The notes under the pieces: model-generated
Told to the model about the DNA's origin: nothing
The model's input: only the letters and a program-made list of their open reading frames with translations
The model's database searches: none
Shown: positions 17,137 through 27,049 of the stretch, piece by piece
How the letters are laid out: every line of letters starts with the position of its first letter
Numbering within the stretch: position 1 is the stretch's first letter
Position numbers and translations under genes: made by a program
NCBI RefSeq assembly: GCF_014334015.1
Contig: NZ_CP060488.1
Location: 2,438,501 to 2,502,500, forward strand
DNA length: 64,000 bases
From: Bacteroides sp. M10
GTDB lineage: Bacteria > Bacteroidota > Bacteroidia > Bacteroidales > Bacteroidaceae
Reading direction: 5' to 3'

Positions 17137-19083
17137 ATGAAGAAGATAATAAGTACCCTGCTGGCTAGTTGCTGTCTGACTTCTCTGATAGCACAGGAAG
17201 TGGTAGTGAAAGGGCCGGATGAAAAACTGCAATTGGTTGTATCTGCTTCTCCAGCCGAAAAGCCAAGTTATTCGATTACCTACAATGGAAAGACAATGTT
17301 GGAGAAATCTCCTTTGGGTATGAATACGAATATCGGTGACTTTGCAAAAGGAATGAAACTGACAGGACACGCTGTTACTCCGATTGACACTGTCTATCAT
17401 CAGGATCGTATTAAAACCTCCAAGGTGCATTATCAGGCAAACGAACTGATTTGTAATTTTGAGAATCCGAAAGGGCAGAAAATAGATGTAGTCTTTCGTG
17501 TCAGCAATCACGATGTAGCTTTCCGCTATACTCTTCCGCGTCAGGATGGAAAAGGAAGTGTAACGGTAACTGCCGAAGAAACCGGCTTTCGCTTTCCGCA
17601 ACAAACAACTACTTTCTTATGTCCGCAAAGCGATGCCATGATAGGTTGGAAGCGTACCAAACCCAGTTATGAGGAAGAGTACAAGGCAGATGCTCCCATG
17701 AGTGACCGTTCGCAGTACGGGCATGGCTACACGTTCCCTTGTCTGTTCCGTATCGGTGACGATGGTTGGGTATTAGTCAGCGAAACAGGTGTAGACAGTC
17801 GTTATTGCGGTTCTCGTTTGAGCGATGTAAGCGAAGGTAATCTGTATACGGTTGCTTTCCCGATGGCAGCAGAAAATAACGGTAACGGAACTTCTGCTCC
17901 GGCGTTTGCCCTTCCCGGTGCTACTCCCTGGCGTACCATAACTGTTGGCGAAACCTTGAAACCGATTGTGGAAACAACCGTTGTCTGGGATGTCGTACGT
18001 CCTCTTTATGAAACGAAGCATGACTACCGTTTTGGACGAGGCACATGGAGCTGGATTCTCTGGCAGGATGGTAGTATTAACTATGACGATCAGGTGCGCT
18101 ATATTGATTTTGCAGCTGCAATGGGGTATGAGTATGCTTTGATCGATAACTGGTGGGATACGAACATCGGCCGTGACCGCATGAAATCTTTGATAGAATA
18201 CGCACGAAGCAAAGGAGTGGAACTCTTCTTATGGTATAGCTCTTCCGGCTATTGGAATGATATTGAGCAGGGGCCGGTGAATCACATGGACAATGCTATT
18301 ATCCGCAAACGTGAAATGAAATGGTTGCAAAGCCTTGGAGTGAAAGGAATCAAAGTTGATTTCTTTGGTGGCGACAAGCAGGAAACGATGCGCCTGTATG
18401 AAGATATTTTGAGTGATGCTGACGACCACGGTCTGATGGTAATCTTCCACGGTTGCACCATCCCTCGCGGATGGGAACGTATGTACCCGAACTATGTAGG
18501 CAGCGAGGCTGTACTGGCCTCCGAAAATATGGTTTTCAGCCAGCACTTCTGTGATGAAGAGGCTTTCAATGCCTGTCTGCATCCGTTTATCCGCAACGCG
18601 GTGGGTTGCATGGAATTTGGTGGTTGTTTCCTGAACAAACGGCTGAATCGCAACAATGACGGAGGAACTACCCGCCGTACTACTGATATCTTTCAATTAG
18701 CCACTACCGTATTATTCCAGAATCCGGTACAGAATTTTGCGCTTGCTCCCAACAACCTGAAAGATGTTTCCCCTGTTTGTATGGACTATATGAAAACGGT
18801 TCCTACCACGTGGGATGAAACACGTTTCATTGACGGATATCCGGGAAAATATGTAGTCTTGGCACGTCGCCACGGTGACACTTGGTATCTGGCGGCTGTG
18901 AATGCCGGGAAAGAAATCGTAAAGTTGAAACTGGATTTAGATATGTTTGCCGGAAAAACCGTTTCTCTGTATAAGGATGATAAAAAAGGAGAACCTCAAC
19001 TTGTGACGTTGAAAGTAAAAGAAAGCGGAAAAGTGCAACTGGAAATCCTTCCACAGGGAGGCGTTGTATTGGTGAACAACTAG
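17137..19083 (+). CDS. GH97 glycosidase, probably retaining (alpha-galactosidase type)
   Basis: The 648-aa periplasmic enzyme has a signal peptide (MKKIISTLLASCCLTSLIAQ), an N-terminal GH97 beta-sandwich, a central TIM barrel and a C-terminal beta domain. GH97 has inverting alpha-glucosidases (SusB) and retaining alpha-galactosidases. As I recall, retaining members use an Asp in the strand GIKVDFF, and that Asp is present here (GVKGIKVDFFGGD). That favours the retaining type, though substrate remains inferred. It is co-directional with GH51 and convergent with GH31. Confidence 0.85.
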   Translation: MKKIISTLLASCCLTSLIAQEVVVKGPDEKLQLVVSASPAEKPSYSITYNGKTMLEKSPLGMNTNIGDFAKGMKLTGHAVTPIDTVYHQDRIKTSKVHYQANELICNFENPKGQKIDVVFRVSNHDVAFRYTLPRQDGKGSVTVTAEETGFRFPQQTTTFLCPQSDAMIGWKRTKPSYEEEYKADAPMSDRSQYGHGYTFPCLFRIGDDGWVLVSETGVDSRYCGSRLSDVSEGNLYTVAFPMAAENNGNGTSAPAFALPGATPWRTITVGETLKPIVETTVVWDVVRPLYETKHDYRFGRGTWSWILWQDGSINYDDQVRYIDFAAAMGYEYALIDNWWDTNIGRDRMKSLIEYARSKGVELFLWYSSSGYWNDIEQGPVNHMDNAIIRKREMKWLQSLGVKGIKVDFFGGDKQETMRLYEDILSDADDHGLMVIFHGCTIPRGWERMYPNYVGSEAVLASENMVFSQHFCDEEAFNACLHPFIRNAVGCMEFGGCFLNKRLNRNNDGGTTRRTTDIFQLATTVLFQNPVQNFALAPNNLKDVSPVCMDYMKTVPTTWDETRFIDGYPGKYVVLARRHGDTWYLAAVNAGKEIVKLKLDLDMFAGKTVSLYKDDKKGEPQLVTLKVKESGKVQLEILPQGGVVLVNN

Positions 19084-19215
19084 ATGATATTTTTACTGAC
19101 AGAACCAATTATAAACATAATGACACGTAATAGGGATGTGAACTGGAAAGTTCTGTTTTGAATCGTTGCGGAATCATATGGAAATGATTGTTCGGTAAAA
19201 GTTGGCAGAATCAAT

Positions 19216-19270
19216 ATTTATAGCGTAATTTATGTAGCACTTTTTATGCTACACAAATTACGCTATAAAT
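19216..19270. terminator. Long hairpin after GH97
   Basis: Arms 19216-19239 and 19247-19270 pair over 24 positions with one A-C mismatch and a 7-nt loop. It lies 133 bp after the GH97 stop. It may be the terminator for the GH51-GH97 transcript, or a boundary of the repeat element that follows. Confidence 0.55.
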
Positions 19271-19289
19271 AATATGTGTTTAAAATACC

Positions 19290-19858
19290 CTTCACCTTTC
19301 ACAATACCCTATTCATCGGCATTAGCGGGTGAAGGGCAGGCTTTCACCTTCCTTTCACCTTTTTACCCTGGCTTTCACAGATTGTCGAGTCTGCTAAATC
19401 TTTTATCTATAGTTGGCAGAAGAAGTGTTAGCAGATAGCTTCCAGACTATTATAGGAAAACTTCTTTTCTATAAGGGATAAACTTCCTTTGTATAGGGAC
19501 CAAACTTTCTTTGCATCATAAGAAAACTATAAATGCAAGCTTTGATTATATAAATGAAACTTGCATTTGTATAATCAAAGCTTTTGTTTTTATAAACGCA
19601 ACTTGCAATTATAGATTGCATTTAATGAAAAGCAAGTTTACATACTGGTAATAAGAAGTTTACCAGTAATCAAAAGAAAGTTTGTTATTAATGAAAAAGA
19701 AGTTAGTTAGTAATGAGTGGGAAACAGGTTAGATATGTCTTTAGAAGTAACAGGTGGAGAAGAATTATACAGGGTTAAGAAAACGGAGGGTGAAAGGCGG
19801 ATGAAAGAGCAGCCTTCACCCGCTAATGCCGATGAATAGGGCATTGTGAAGGGTGAAG
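19290..19858. repeat. MITE-like non-coding element with 46-bp terminal inverted repeats and 22-bp ladder
   Basis: Ends 19290-19335 and 19813-19858 are reverse complements over 46 bp with two mismatches (core CCCTATTCATCGGCATTAGC). Inside, AAACT(T) recurs at 19458, 19480, 19502 and 19524, exactly every 22 bp. In the right half the reverse motif AAGTT(T/A) recurs at 19634, 19656, 19678 and 19700, again every 22 bp. Neighbouring units pair locally, for example TACTGGTAA with TTACCAGTA around one motif. The interior is AT-rich with no credible ORF. It fills the gap between convergent GH97 and GH31. It could be a MITE-like element or a structured RNA; no target duplication was found. Confidence 0.7.
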
Positions 19859-19881
19859 GCTGTACTTGTAAAGTTGAAACT

Positions 19882-22362
19882 TTATAATTTTAAGTCTACT
19901 CTCTTTCCCCTATAAGAAACAGATTGATCGAATGTCGTAGCATCACCGTCACCACAACCCTTTCCCGGTTCTACAATGATAATGTTGAATTTACGATTTT
20001 TCAGCATTCTTTTGTAGTTACCTTGCCGGTCGTTAATCGTCAGGGTGCGGTCTTTATCATTCCATTTCATGGCAATGGTAGTGTATGCTCCCTTTTCGTA
20101 ATTGTAGTTGTCGAACTCATCTTCGTAAAGAGTAAATTCTGCGTCGGCACCCGGATAAATGCGAAGTGTCAGATTATCCCATTTCTTTTCGGTGGAATAT
20201 TGTACAGCCGGTCCCCAGGGTAGGATAGAACCTGCACGGATATAGACCGGCATGATGTCGATAGGCACTTCACGCTGGATGGTTTGTCCGCCTTTCAGGC
20301 TTTTTCCGGTCCAAAAATCAACCCATTGGGCACCTGCGGGTAGATAAACATCTGTCTTTCCTATCTTATTCATATTCTTCTGATAGCCGTTCTGTTTGTC
20401 GTCCTGCCATGTATAAAGCGAATCAGTTACGGGGCGGACAAGGAAATTACGGCCAAACATATACTCTGTATCCATCTCGAGTACTTTCTTATCTTTAGGA
20501 AAATCCATCATGAGTGGTCGGATGATGCTGCCCGCTTTGTTGGTAACTTCCCATGAAGTGCTGTAGAGATAGGGCAAAAGGCGATAGCGCAGGTGAGTAT
20601 ATTTTTCGAGTGCGTCATAAGCCCAGTCTCCTTTCTTGCCGAACTGGTATATTTCCACAGCTATCGGACTGGAATTGTGTGAACGCATGATCGGCTGGAA
20701 TGCTCCCCACTGATACCAGCGCACGTGCAATTCATGATAAGCGATATTGTGTACATTATTGTTATATTTCCATGCGAAGAATCCGCCTAGGTCGGTATTC
20801 CAGTATGGTATGCCGCATAGTGAGTAATTTAGTCCTGCCGCCAGTTGTTTCTTCATCACTTCCCAGGTGGAGACTACATCGCCGCTCCATGAATGTGACG
20901 CATAACGTTGCTGTCCTAGGAAAGACGAACGTGTGAGCAGGAATACCCGCTTGTCGGAAGTGGTGGCACGTTGATGTTCGTATACACCCTTGTTAGACAT
21001 CAAAGGAAAAGCGTTGTGCACTCTGCGGAATGAACCCAGATAAGTGGGGGTATCGAAATCTTTGTCCTTGATTTCCAGATGATCCGGCTCGGTAGAGTCG
21101 AGCCACCAGCCATCCATTCCGAGATCGAAGATATTCTTTTTCATTTCTGCCCAATACAAATCGCGTGCTGTCGGATTGAACGGGTCGTAAGGTTTTACTC
21201 CGGCTTTGGGAGGCCATGTCTCGAAGTGAAGCAATGCTTTCAGGCTATCCATTTTCTGGTACATCTCTGTCCACGGACCGAACGAGGCCCATACTGAAAT
21301 CATGATATGTGCATTCTGTTTATGTACATAGTCGATCATTTCTTTCGGACTTTTGATGCGTGGCGTTCCATAATTAGCATTTCTGTCTTCTCCGTTCGGG
21401 AGGAATTTCATGTATTCCGGATCACCCATTTTGTTGATATAGCGTGGGTTTTGGAATTTCATCGAGTTCCAGTTTTCGTTGCATCCCCAATATTGCCAGT
21501 CTTGGATGATACCGTCCAGAGGTACTTTCAGTTCACGGTACTTGTCTACTACTTCGCAGAGTTCGTCCGGACTTTTATAGCGTTCGCGGCATTGCCAGAA
21601 TCCCAGTGTCCAGAGCGGATAGAGCGGGGCCTGACCGGTCAGTTCGCGCACTCCGGCTATTACACCGTCCGCATTGCCGCCGTAAATGAAATAATAATCA
21701 GCGCAATCGCCTACTTCCGAGTCGAACGACATCTCTTGCGGATTGTCGAGGAAAGTAGTGGGAGAGTAATTATCCCAATAAAGGGCATATCCTTTGACGG
21801 AATGAATAAACGGAATACAGATACTCATATTCTGATTGCGGAGGAGTAGTTTCTGGTTACGTTGGTTCACTTTACCCGTCTGCTGCTGTCCCAATCCGTA
21901 GATTACTTCGTCTTTATCCAGCAAAAAAGCCTGGCGAACATTGAAAGACGGAACACCTGCATCATTGAAAGGAGTGAATTGTGTTCCGTAATCCTTGTCC
22001 GTCAACAGACGTTGGCCGGACGAATCGAAAAAATGGATACCACCAGTCTCCGGGTTCACTTCCACTTGGATAAGACGGCTGCTTAATGTCACATTTTTCC
22101 CCTTTTCACCGAAAGAAACAGGAGTCGACTCGGGCGTTTTGACAATGACCAGACTTTCTTTATTGCAAGATTTCTGACTGGGCGTCTTATAAATCCTGAC
22201 AATGAAGGGTGAATAAAACTCTACGTTGACATCCATCCCCTGTGTGGCACACTTGATGCCTTGTGAGGTACGCTGTACATTTTGTGCTGTACCATTGCCT
22301 GCTGCAACCATTGTTGCACATACAAGCAAGAAACCGGCTTTTCTAATAAGATTCATTTTCAT
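19882..22362 (-). CDS. GH31 alpha-glycosidase
   Basis: The 826-aa secreted enzyme belongs to glycoside hydrolase family 31, whose members act on alpha-glucosides, alpha-xylosides or alpha-galactosides. It has a signal peptide (to about residue 26, NGTAQ), an N-terminal beta-sandwich (VIYGLGQQQTG), a TIM barrel with the catalytic nucleophile Asp in GMDGWWLDSTEPD, and two C-terminal beta domains. The barrel and length are complete. Specificity cannot be fixed from the motif. Its own promoter is at 22389-22396, and the gene directly upstream is a disrupted AraC-type regulator on the same strand. Confidence 0.9.
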   Translation of the reverse strand: MKMNLIRKAGFLLVCATMVAAGNGTAQNVQRTSQGIKCATQGMDVNVEFYSPFIVRIYKTPSQKSCNKESLVIVKTPESTPVSFGEKGKNVTLSSRLIQVEVNPETGGIHFFDSSGQRLLTDKDYGTQFTPFNDAGVPSFNVRQAFLLDKDEVIYGLGQQQTGKVNQRNQKLLLRNQNMSICIPFIHSVKGYALYWDNYSPTTFLDNPQEMSFDSEVGDCADYYFIYGGNADGVIAGVRELTGQAPLYPLWTLGFWQCRERYKSPDELCEVVDKYRELKVPLDGIIQDWQYWGCNENWNSMKFQNPRYINKMGDPEYMKFLPNGEDRNANYGTPRIKSPKEMIDYVHKQNAHIMISVWASFGPWTEMYQKMDSLKALLHFETWPPKAGVKPYDPFNPTARDLYWAEMKKNIFDLGMDGWWLDSTEPDHLEIKDKDFDTPTYLGSFRRVHNAFPLMSNKGVYEHQRATTSDKRVFLLTRSSFLGQQRYASHSWSGDVVSTWEVMKKQLAAGLNYSLCGIPYWNTDLGGFFAWKYNNNVHNIAYHELHVRWYQWGAFQPIMRSHNSSPIAVEIYQFGKKGDWAYDALEKYTHLRYRLLPYLYSTSWEVTNKAGSIIRPLMMDFPKDKKVLEMDTEYMFGRNFLVRPVTDSLYTWQDDKQNGYQKNMNKIGKTDVYLPAGAQWVDFWTGKSLKGGQTIQREVPIDIMPVYIRAGSILPWGPAVQYSTEKKWDNLTLRIYPGADAEFTLYEDEFDNYNYEKGAYTTIAMKWNDKDRTLTINDRQGNYKRMLKNRKFNIIIVEPGKGCGDGDATTFDQSVSYRGKRVDLKL

Positions 22363-22388
22363 GGTTTTTTAAGTGCTTTATGATGCAG

Positions 22389-22396
22389 CAAAAGTA
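22389..22396 (-). promoter_or_regulatory. GH31 gene promoter -7 box
   Basis: The minus strand reads TACTTTTG, matching TAnnTTTG, 27 bp before the GH31 ATG. A TTG lies about 22 nt further upstream, a weak -33 candidate. Confidence 0.5.
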
Positions 22397-22445
22397 GGGT
22401 GGAGGCAAGTAAAACGGACAACAATCAGGTTGAAACAAACAGTAA

Positions 22446-25035
22446 TCACGTTGATTTCTTCGCTTTTTCGGCATATTCTGATGGGCGGCATCCATACATT
22501 TCCTGAAAACATTTGCTTAAATAACTGGAACTGCTAAAACCTGTGTGTTCCGCAATTTCTGTAATACTTAGCTTGCCCTCTGTTATCAGTTGTGCTGCCC
22601 GTTGCAGGCGAATGTTACGGATAAAGAGGCTGGGAGACTGATCGAGCATAGTCACCAGTTTGCGGTATAATCCCGTTCGCTCCATACAGAGATCGCGGCT
22701 TAGTTGCTCCACCGAATAGCCATTGACGTGCAGATTCTGTTCCACCAGTTTGATGGCTTGTGCCAGAAATGCAGATTCTTCCGTATCCTGTTGCTGATGG
22801 TCGGGAGACGTTTCTTCTATGCCACAGGTTAGAGAATTATTTTGTTCGATCAGGTTGCGGATACGGAGTAATAGAATCTCTTCTTTATGCTTGCGTTCCA
22901 TTTCCTTTCTGCTCCAATAGATATACAATCGGATACCGGTGAAAGCAATCAGTAATAAAATGACTGCATACAGGATATAAGCCGTGCTTGTTTTCCACCA
23001 CGGTGCATGGATGGTTAATTTTATAGCTGTCACTTTGCCGTTCCACTGAAGAGGATTGTCCGAGGCCATGACTTTGAATGTATAATCTCCCGGTGGTAAA
23101 TTGGTGTAAACAGCTTGAAGAAGACCTTTCCCCACAGTCGCATTTCCCTGTCTTCCTGCAAATGTACTCATCCATTGCGGGTCGATACCTTCCAGTTGAT
23201 AACGGTAGTATGTGCGTTCATGATTGATATAATTCAATGCCGAAAATTCGAAAGTCAGGAAGTTTTGGTTATAGTCCAGTTCGATTTCGGTTGTATAAGG
23301 AGCAGCCTTGGACAGGATGATGCGGTTGCCATATTCTTTTCCTGTATTCACTTTTTCTCCATACAAGCGTAAGGCTGTGAAAACCGGCGGGTCAGGAAGC
23401 ATCGGATGAATGGAGTCCTTGTCGGGATGGAATATGCTAAAGCCATCAATACCACCCAAATAGAGAGTGCCGTCGGAAGAACTGAATACGGCATCTTTTA
23501 TGTATTCGCCGTCCAAAGCACCGTCCAACTGATTGAACCGGGTGAAACTGATGTTCTTATTCTCCGGATTTATGTGGATGCGTGTGACACCGTTACTGGT
23601 CGTTACCCAGATATCTCGATATTTGTCCTCAATAATGCCCTGGATAAAGTTATTGCTCAATCCGTTTTCACGATAGAAGATACGTGGGGCAGAGTCGTTT
23701 TCGCTGGTAAAAAGTTCCAGCCCGTCAGGAGTTCCTGCCCATGTCCATCCGCGCGTGTCGGTATATAATGTATTGTATACTTTATTTCTGAAATGATGGT
23801 TTTTGTTGGGGTTCAACCGATTCAGTATTTCAGGAGAGACAGACGGGATAGCTGCTGACTTTAATACATGGGATTTTTGTTCATTAGCTGTCAGTCGATA
23901 AATTCGGGAATGAGCTTTCAGATAGATATTTCCATCTTTATCTTCGGCGAAAGATTCAATATTGATTTCTTCTTCCGGGGAGACGGGAAATGCATTGCGA
24001 CCTATATGAGTCAGTTTATGCATGGACGGGTGATGATATAATAATCCCCGATTGAAAGTTCCGAGCCATAACCCTCCTTGTCGGTCTTGAAAGACAGTGC
24101 TGATTTCGGTAGAGACAATCTGTCCGTTTCCGGTTTCCAATAGGGGGATGTATTTTTGTGTTCCTGTGTGGAGGTCAATCATCCAAAACCCGTGAACGCA
24201 ACTGATATAGGCTTTCTCACCATTAGGGGTAATGATAAGGGTGTTGAGAGTATAGTTCTGTTCGAAGAGTTTTTTCCATGTGCGCTTGTGGCTATTGAAA
24301 TAGAATAAACCGCCTTTACGCCCGTTGCGTAGTTGATAGAAGCCGTCTGCACTTTTGACGACGAGAGAAGTCTTTTGATATTCAGCCTGTTCGGATGTAG
24401 GATAAGCGGCTATATTGTATACTGTTTTTTGGTCGGCTATGCGGTAACAGGACACTTCGCCTGTGTCATAGAATAAATATAGGGAGGTACTGTCGGCATT
24501 CAGGTCCTGCAATTTTCCGGAATACTTGTCGGGCAAGGTTATACGGGTCTTGTTGTTTAATTCCAGTAATTCGTTAGCTATGAGTAGCCAGATGTGTCGA
24601 ATCGTCTACAAAAAGATCTTCTACGGGGGCTTGTATCTCTCTGTTCTTAAAGTAAGCATCTAAATCAGGAATGTATTCCTCTCTGTACAGGTCAATGCAC
24701 ATCAGTTTGTGAGTATCTTTAATCCATAAAAGAGAATCCCCACTCTGGTAAATGCGGTAATGCCCGTTATATTGGTTTAATGGATATACGTATTCCGTGG
24801 TGCGGTGAAGATAGCTGAAATGTACACCGTCGTATAAATTTACATTACCGCTGGTGGTGAATACCATTCTTCCGTCGGGCAATTGGAGGATATAACGTAT
24901 TTGGTTATCACTCAATCCTTGCGACGCATTGATGGTGGTGAACAGGAATTCACCGGCATATATGAACGGTGTCATCCTGAAACAGAAAAATAAGCAGAGC
25001 AGAATCCGTATGTTTCTCAAACTATTGGTAGTCAT
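22446..25035 (-). pseudogene. Membrane AraC-type glycan regulator, apparently frameshifted
   Basis: Two open frames encode one regulator. The upstream part (25035-24574, 153 aa) has a signal peptide and the first propeller motifs (INASQGLSDNQIRYILQLPDG). The downstream part (to 22446, about 700 aa) continues the reg_prop propeller, then a Y_Y_Y-type domain, one membrane helix (STAYILYAVILLLIAFTGIRLYI) and an AraC-type helix-turn-helix (ITEIAEHTGFSSSSYLSKCF). There are no kinase or receiver domains. The frames meet between the upstream TAA (24574-24576) and a TAG at 24606-24608. The second frame reads WLLIANELLELN there, so a net shift of one base explains the split. It is probably a decayed regulator of the adjacent GH31 gene, unless it is a sequencing error. 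Confidence 0.75.
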
Positions 25036-25051
25036 GGCTATTTCAATATTA

Positions 25052-25059
25052 CAAAGGTA
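25052..25059 (-). promoter_or_regulatory. Promoter -7 box of the disrupted regulator
   Basis: The minus strand reads TACCTTTG, 17 bp before the regulator ATG, so the leader is very short. The promoter itself looks intact. Confidence 0.5.
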
Positions 25060-25136
25060 ATTGTTTCTTTCGAAAATAGAGAGGATAGGTGGAATAATTA
25101 TGATATAATCATTCCTAATCTTTTAACATCCTTCAC

Positions 25137-25167
25137 TTTGTCTGCGCGAGGAAATCGTTTATCTTTG
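25137..25167 (+). promoter_or_regulatory. Promoter of ATPase/nuclease gene
   Basis: TTTG (25137-25140), 19 nt, then TATCTTTG (25160-25167), a near-perfect Bacteroides promoter 30 bp before the ATG. Confidence 0.75.
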
Positions 25168-25196
25168 CGTTGTGAATACTTAAATATCATCCCATT

Positions 25197-26753
25197 ATGA
25201 TTTACCCCATAGGAATACAGAACTTTGAGAGTCTGATAAATGACGGTTATGTGTATGTGGACAAGACGGCGTTAGTCTATCAGATGGCTACTACCGGACG
25301 TTATTATTTTCTTAGCCGTCCCCGACGTTTTGGGAAGAGCTTGCTCCTTTCTACGCTGGAAGCTTATTTGAGTGGGAAAAAGGAACTTTTCAGAGGGCTT
25401 GCCATCGAGAAGTTGGAACATAAATGGGAAGGACATCCTATTCTGCATCTTGACCTGAACACTGCCAAATATGATGCGGCGGATAGCTTGAATCATGTTC
25501 TTGACGACAGTCTCAAAAAATGGGAAGAGATATACGGCACCTTTCCTACTGAAGTAACCTTTGCCCTGCGCTTTAAGGGAATCGTAGAACGTGCTTACGA
25601 AAAGACCGGTCATCGCGTAGTTATTCTTGTGGATGAATATGACAAGCCCATGCTGCAAGCTATTGGTAACGAGGTGTTACAGGCTGAATATCGCAGCACG
25701 CTGAAAGCTTTCTACTCTGTACTCAAAACGCAGGACCGCTATATCAAACTTGCTTTCCTGACAGGTGTGACGAAATTCGGCAAGGTGAGTGTGTTCAGTG
25801 ACTTGAATAACTTGAATGACATCTCCATGGACTACCGCTACATCAATATTTGCGGTATTACAGGCAAAGAGCTCCACGAATACTTTGATAATGATGTGGC
25901 ACTGTTAGGTGAAAGAAATGGGTTGACAAAGGAAGAATGTTACACTAAACTGAAGGAACAGTATGATGGTTATCATTTTGACTACAAGGCTGAAGGACTC
26001 TACAATCCTTTCAGCATCCTCAATACTTTAGCTAAAATGAAGTTTGCCGATTACTGGTTTGAAACAGGTACACCTTCATTCCTCGTTTATCTGATGAAGA
26101 ATTCGAATTACCAGTTGGACAAGCTAACCGAAGAGCAAGTACCTAGTGACTTTTTGAATAGCATTGATTCCATGTCACGCAATCCTATTCCTGTCATTTA
26201 TCAGAGTGGTTATCTCACGATAAAGGGATATAATGAAGAATTTGATATCTACCGGTTGGGCTTTCCCAACAAAGAGGTGGAGAATGGTTTCATTAAATAT
26301 CTGATACCTTTTTATACACCGATAGAAGAAGAAAAGACGGGATTTTTCATCACTAACTTTATCATGGATATACGTCGTGGTGCTCCCGAAAGTTTTATGC
26401 AGCGAATGCAATCCATGTTTGCCGATACTGACTACAAGATAACGGGGAAGATGGAACTTTATTTTCAGAATGCGATGTATCTGGTGTTCAAAATGCTGGG
26501 TTTTTATACCGATGTAGAACGTACCACTAGTAATGGTCGCATAGACATTGTGTTGAAAACCAAGGACTATATTTACGTGATGGAACTGAAACTTGATGGT
26601 AGTGCCGACGATGCTTTGCGTCAGATAGAAGAGAAGGGTTATGCTTTGCCTTTTGCCAAAGATCCTCGCAAATTATATAAGATAGGCGTTGACTTCTCTT
26701 CCGAGACACGTGGCATTGAGGAGTGGAAAATAATCCCTGATGCTGATGCATAG
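25197..26753 (+). CDS. AAA-ATPase-like / PD-(D/E)XK nuclease-domain protein
   Basis: The 518-aa cytoplasmic protein starts MIYPIGIQNFESLINDGYVYVDKT, the usual start of the AAA-ATPase-like family found in large paralogous sets in Bacteroides. Walker A is SRPRRFGKS (about 40-48) and Walker B is VVILVDEYDKPM. The C-terminal 110 residues carry a PD-(D/E)XK nuclease core (NGRIDIVLKTKDYIYVMELKL, with Asp and E-x-K). Function is unknown; the domain pair suggests ATP-dependent action on nucleic acid. It stands alone, with its own strong promoter. Confidence 0.85.
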   Translation: MIYPIGIQNFESLINDGYVYVDKTALVYQMATTGRYYFLSRPRRFGKSLLLSTLEAYLSGKKELFRGLAIEKLEHKWEGHPILHLDLNTAKYDAADSLNHVLDDSLKKWEEIYGTFPTEVTFALRFKGIVERAYEKTGHRVVILVDEYDKPMLQAIGNEVLQAEYRSTLKAFYSVLKTQDRYIKLAFLTGVTKFGKVSVFSDLNNLNDISMDYRYINICGITGKELHEYFDNDVALLGERNGLTKEECYTKLKEQYDGYHFDYKAEGLYNPFSILNTLAKMKFADYWFETGTPSFLVYLMKNSNYQLDKLTEEQVPSDFLNSIDSMSRNPIPVIYQSGYLTIKGYNEEFDIYRLGFPNKEVENGFIKYLIPFYTPIEEEKTGFFITNFIMDIRRGAPESFMQRMQSMFADTDYKITGKMELYFQNAMYLVFKMLGFYTDVERTTSNGRIDIVLKTKDYIYVMELKLDGSADDALRQIEEKGYALPFAKDPRKLYKIGVDFSSETRGIEEWKIIPDADA

Positions 26754-27016
26754 CGCATTATGAAAGTTATGTAGCGGTCTTAGGGATTAATATATCTTCC
26801 CCAAAACAACAAATATCAATATCATGCAAACAGTATAGTTGGTCATTGAAATATGCAATAATGGATAGGTGGAAGGTGGAGTAATGTCGTATTATATATA
26901 GTGGCAATGAGATTCATTTGCGAAAAGATGGCCTTATAAAAGATTTTCATGCGAATAATGGTCTTTTTGTATCCCTTTTTGACGTAAAATTGGACTCTAT
27001 TTAGCTAAGTATGGAG

Positions 27017-27024
27017 TACCTTTG
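27017..27024 (+). promoter_or_regulatory. Promoter -7 box of the arabinogalactan operon
   Basis: TACCTTTG matches TAnnTTTG and lies 25 bp before the DUF2264 ATG. No TTTG at the proper distance was found. The rest of the gap 26754-27016 shows no gene or clear structure. Confidence 0.55.
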
Positions 27025-27049
27025 TAGACGAAAAACCTAAAATAATATC

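Noticed and set aside
19458..19721. CRISPR array
   Set aside because: The constant part is only about 6 bp in a 22-bp unit, spacing is far shorter than CRISPR units, orientation flips midway, and no cas genes are present.
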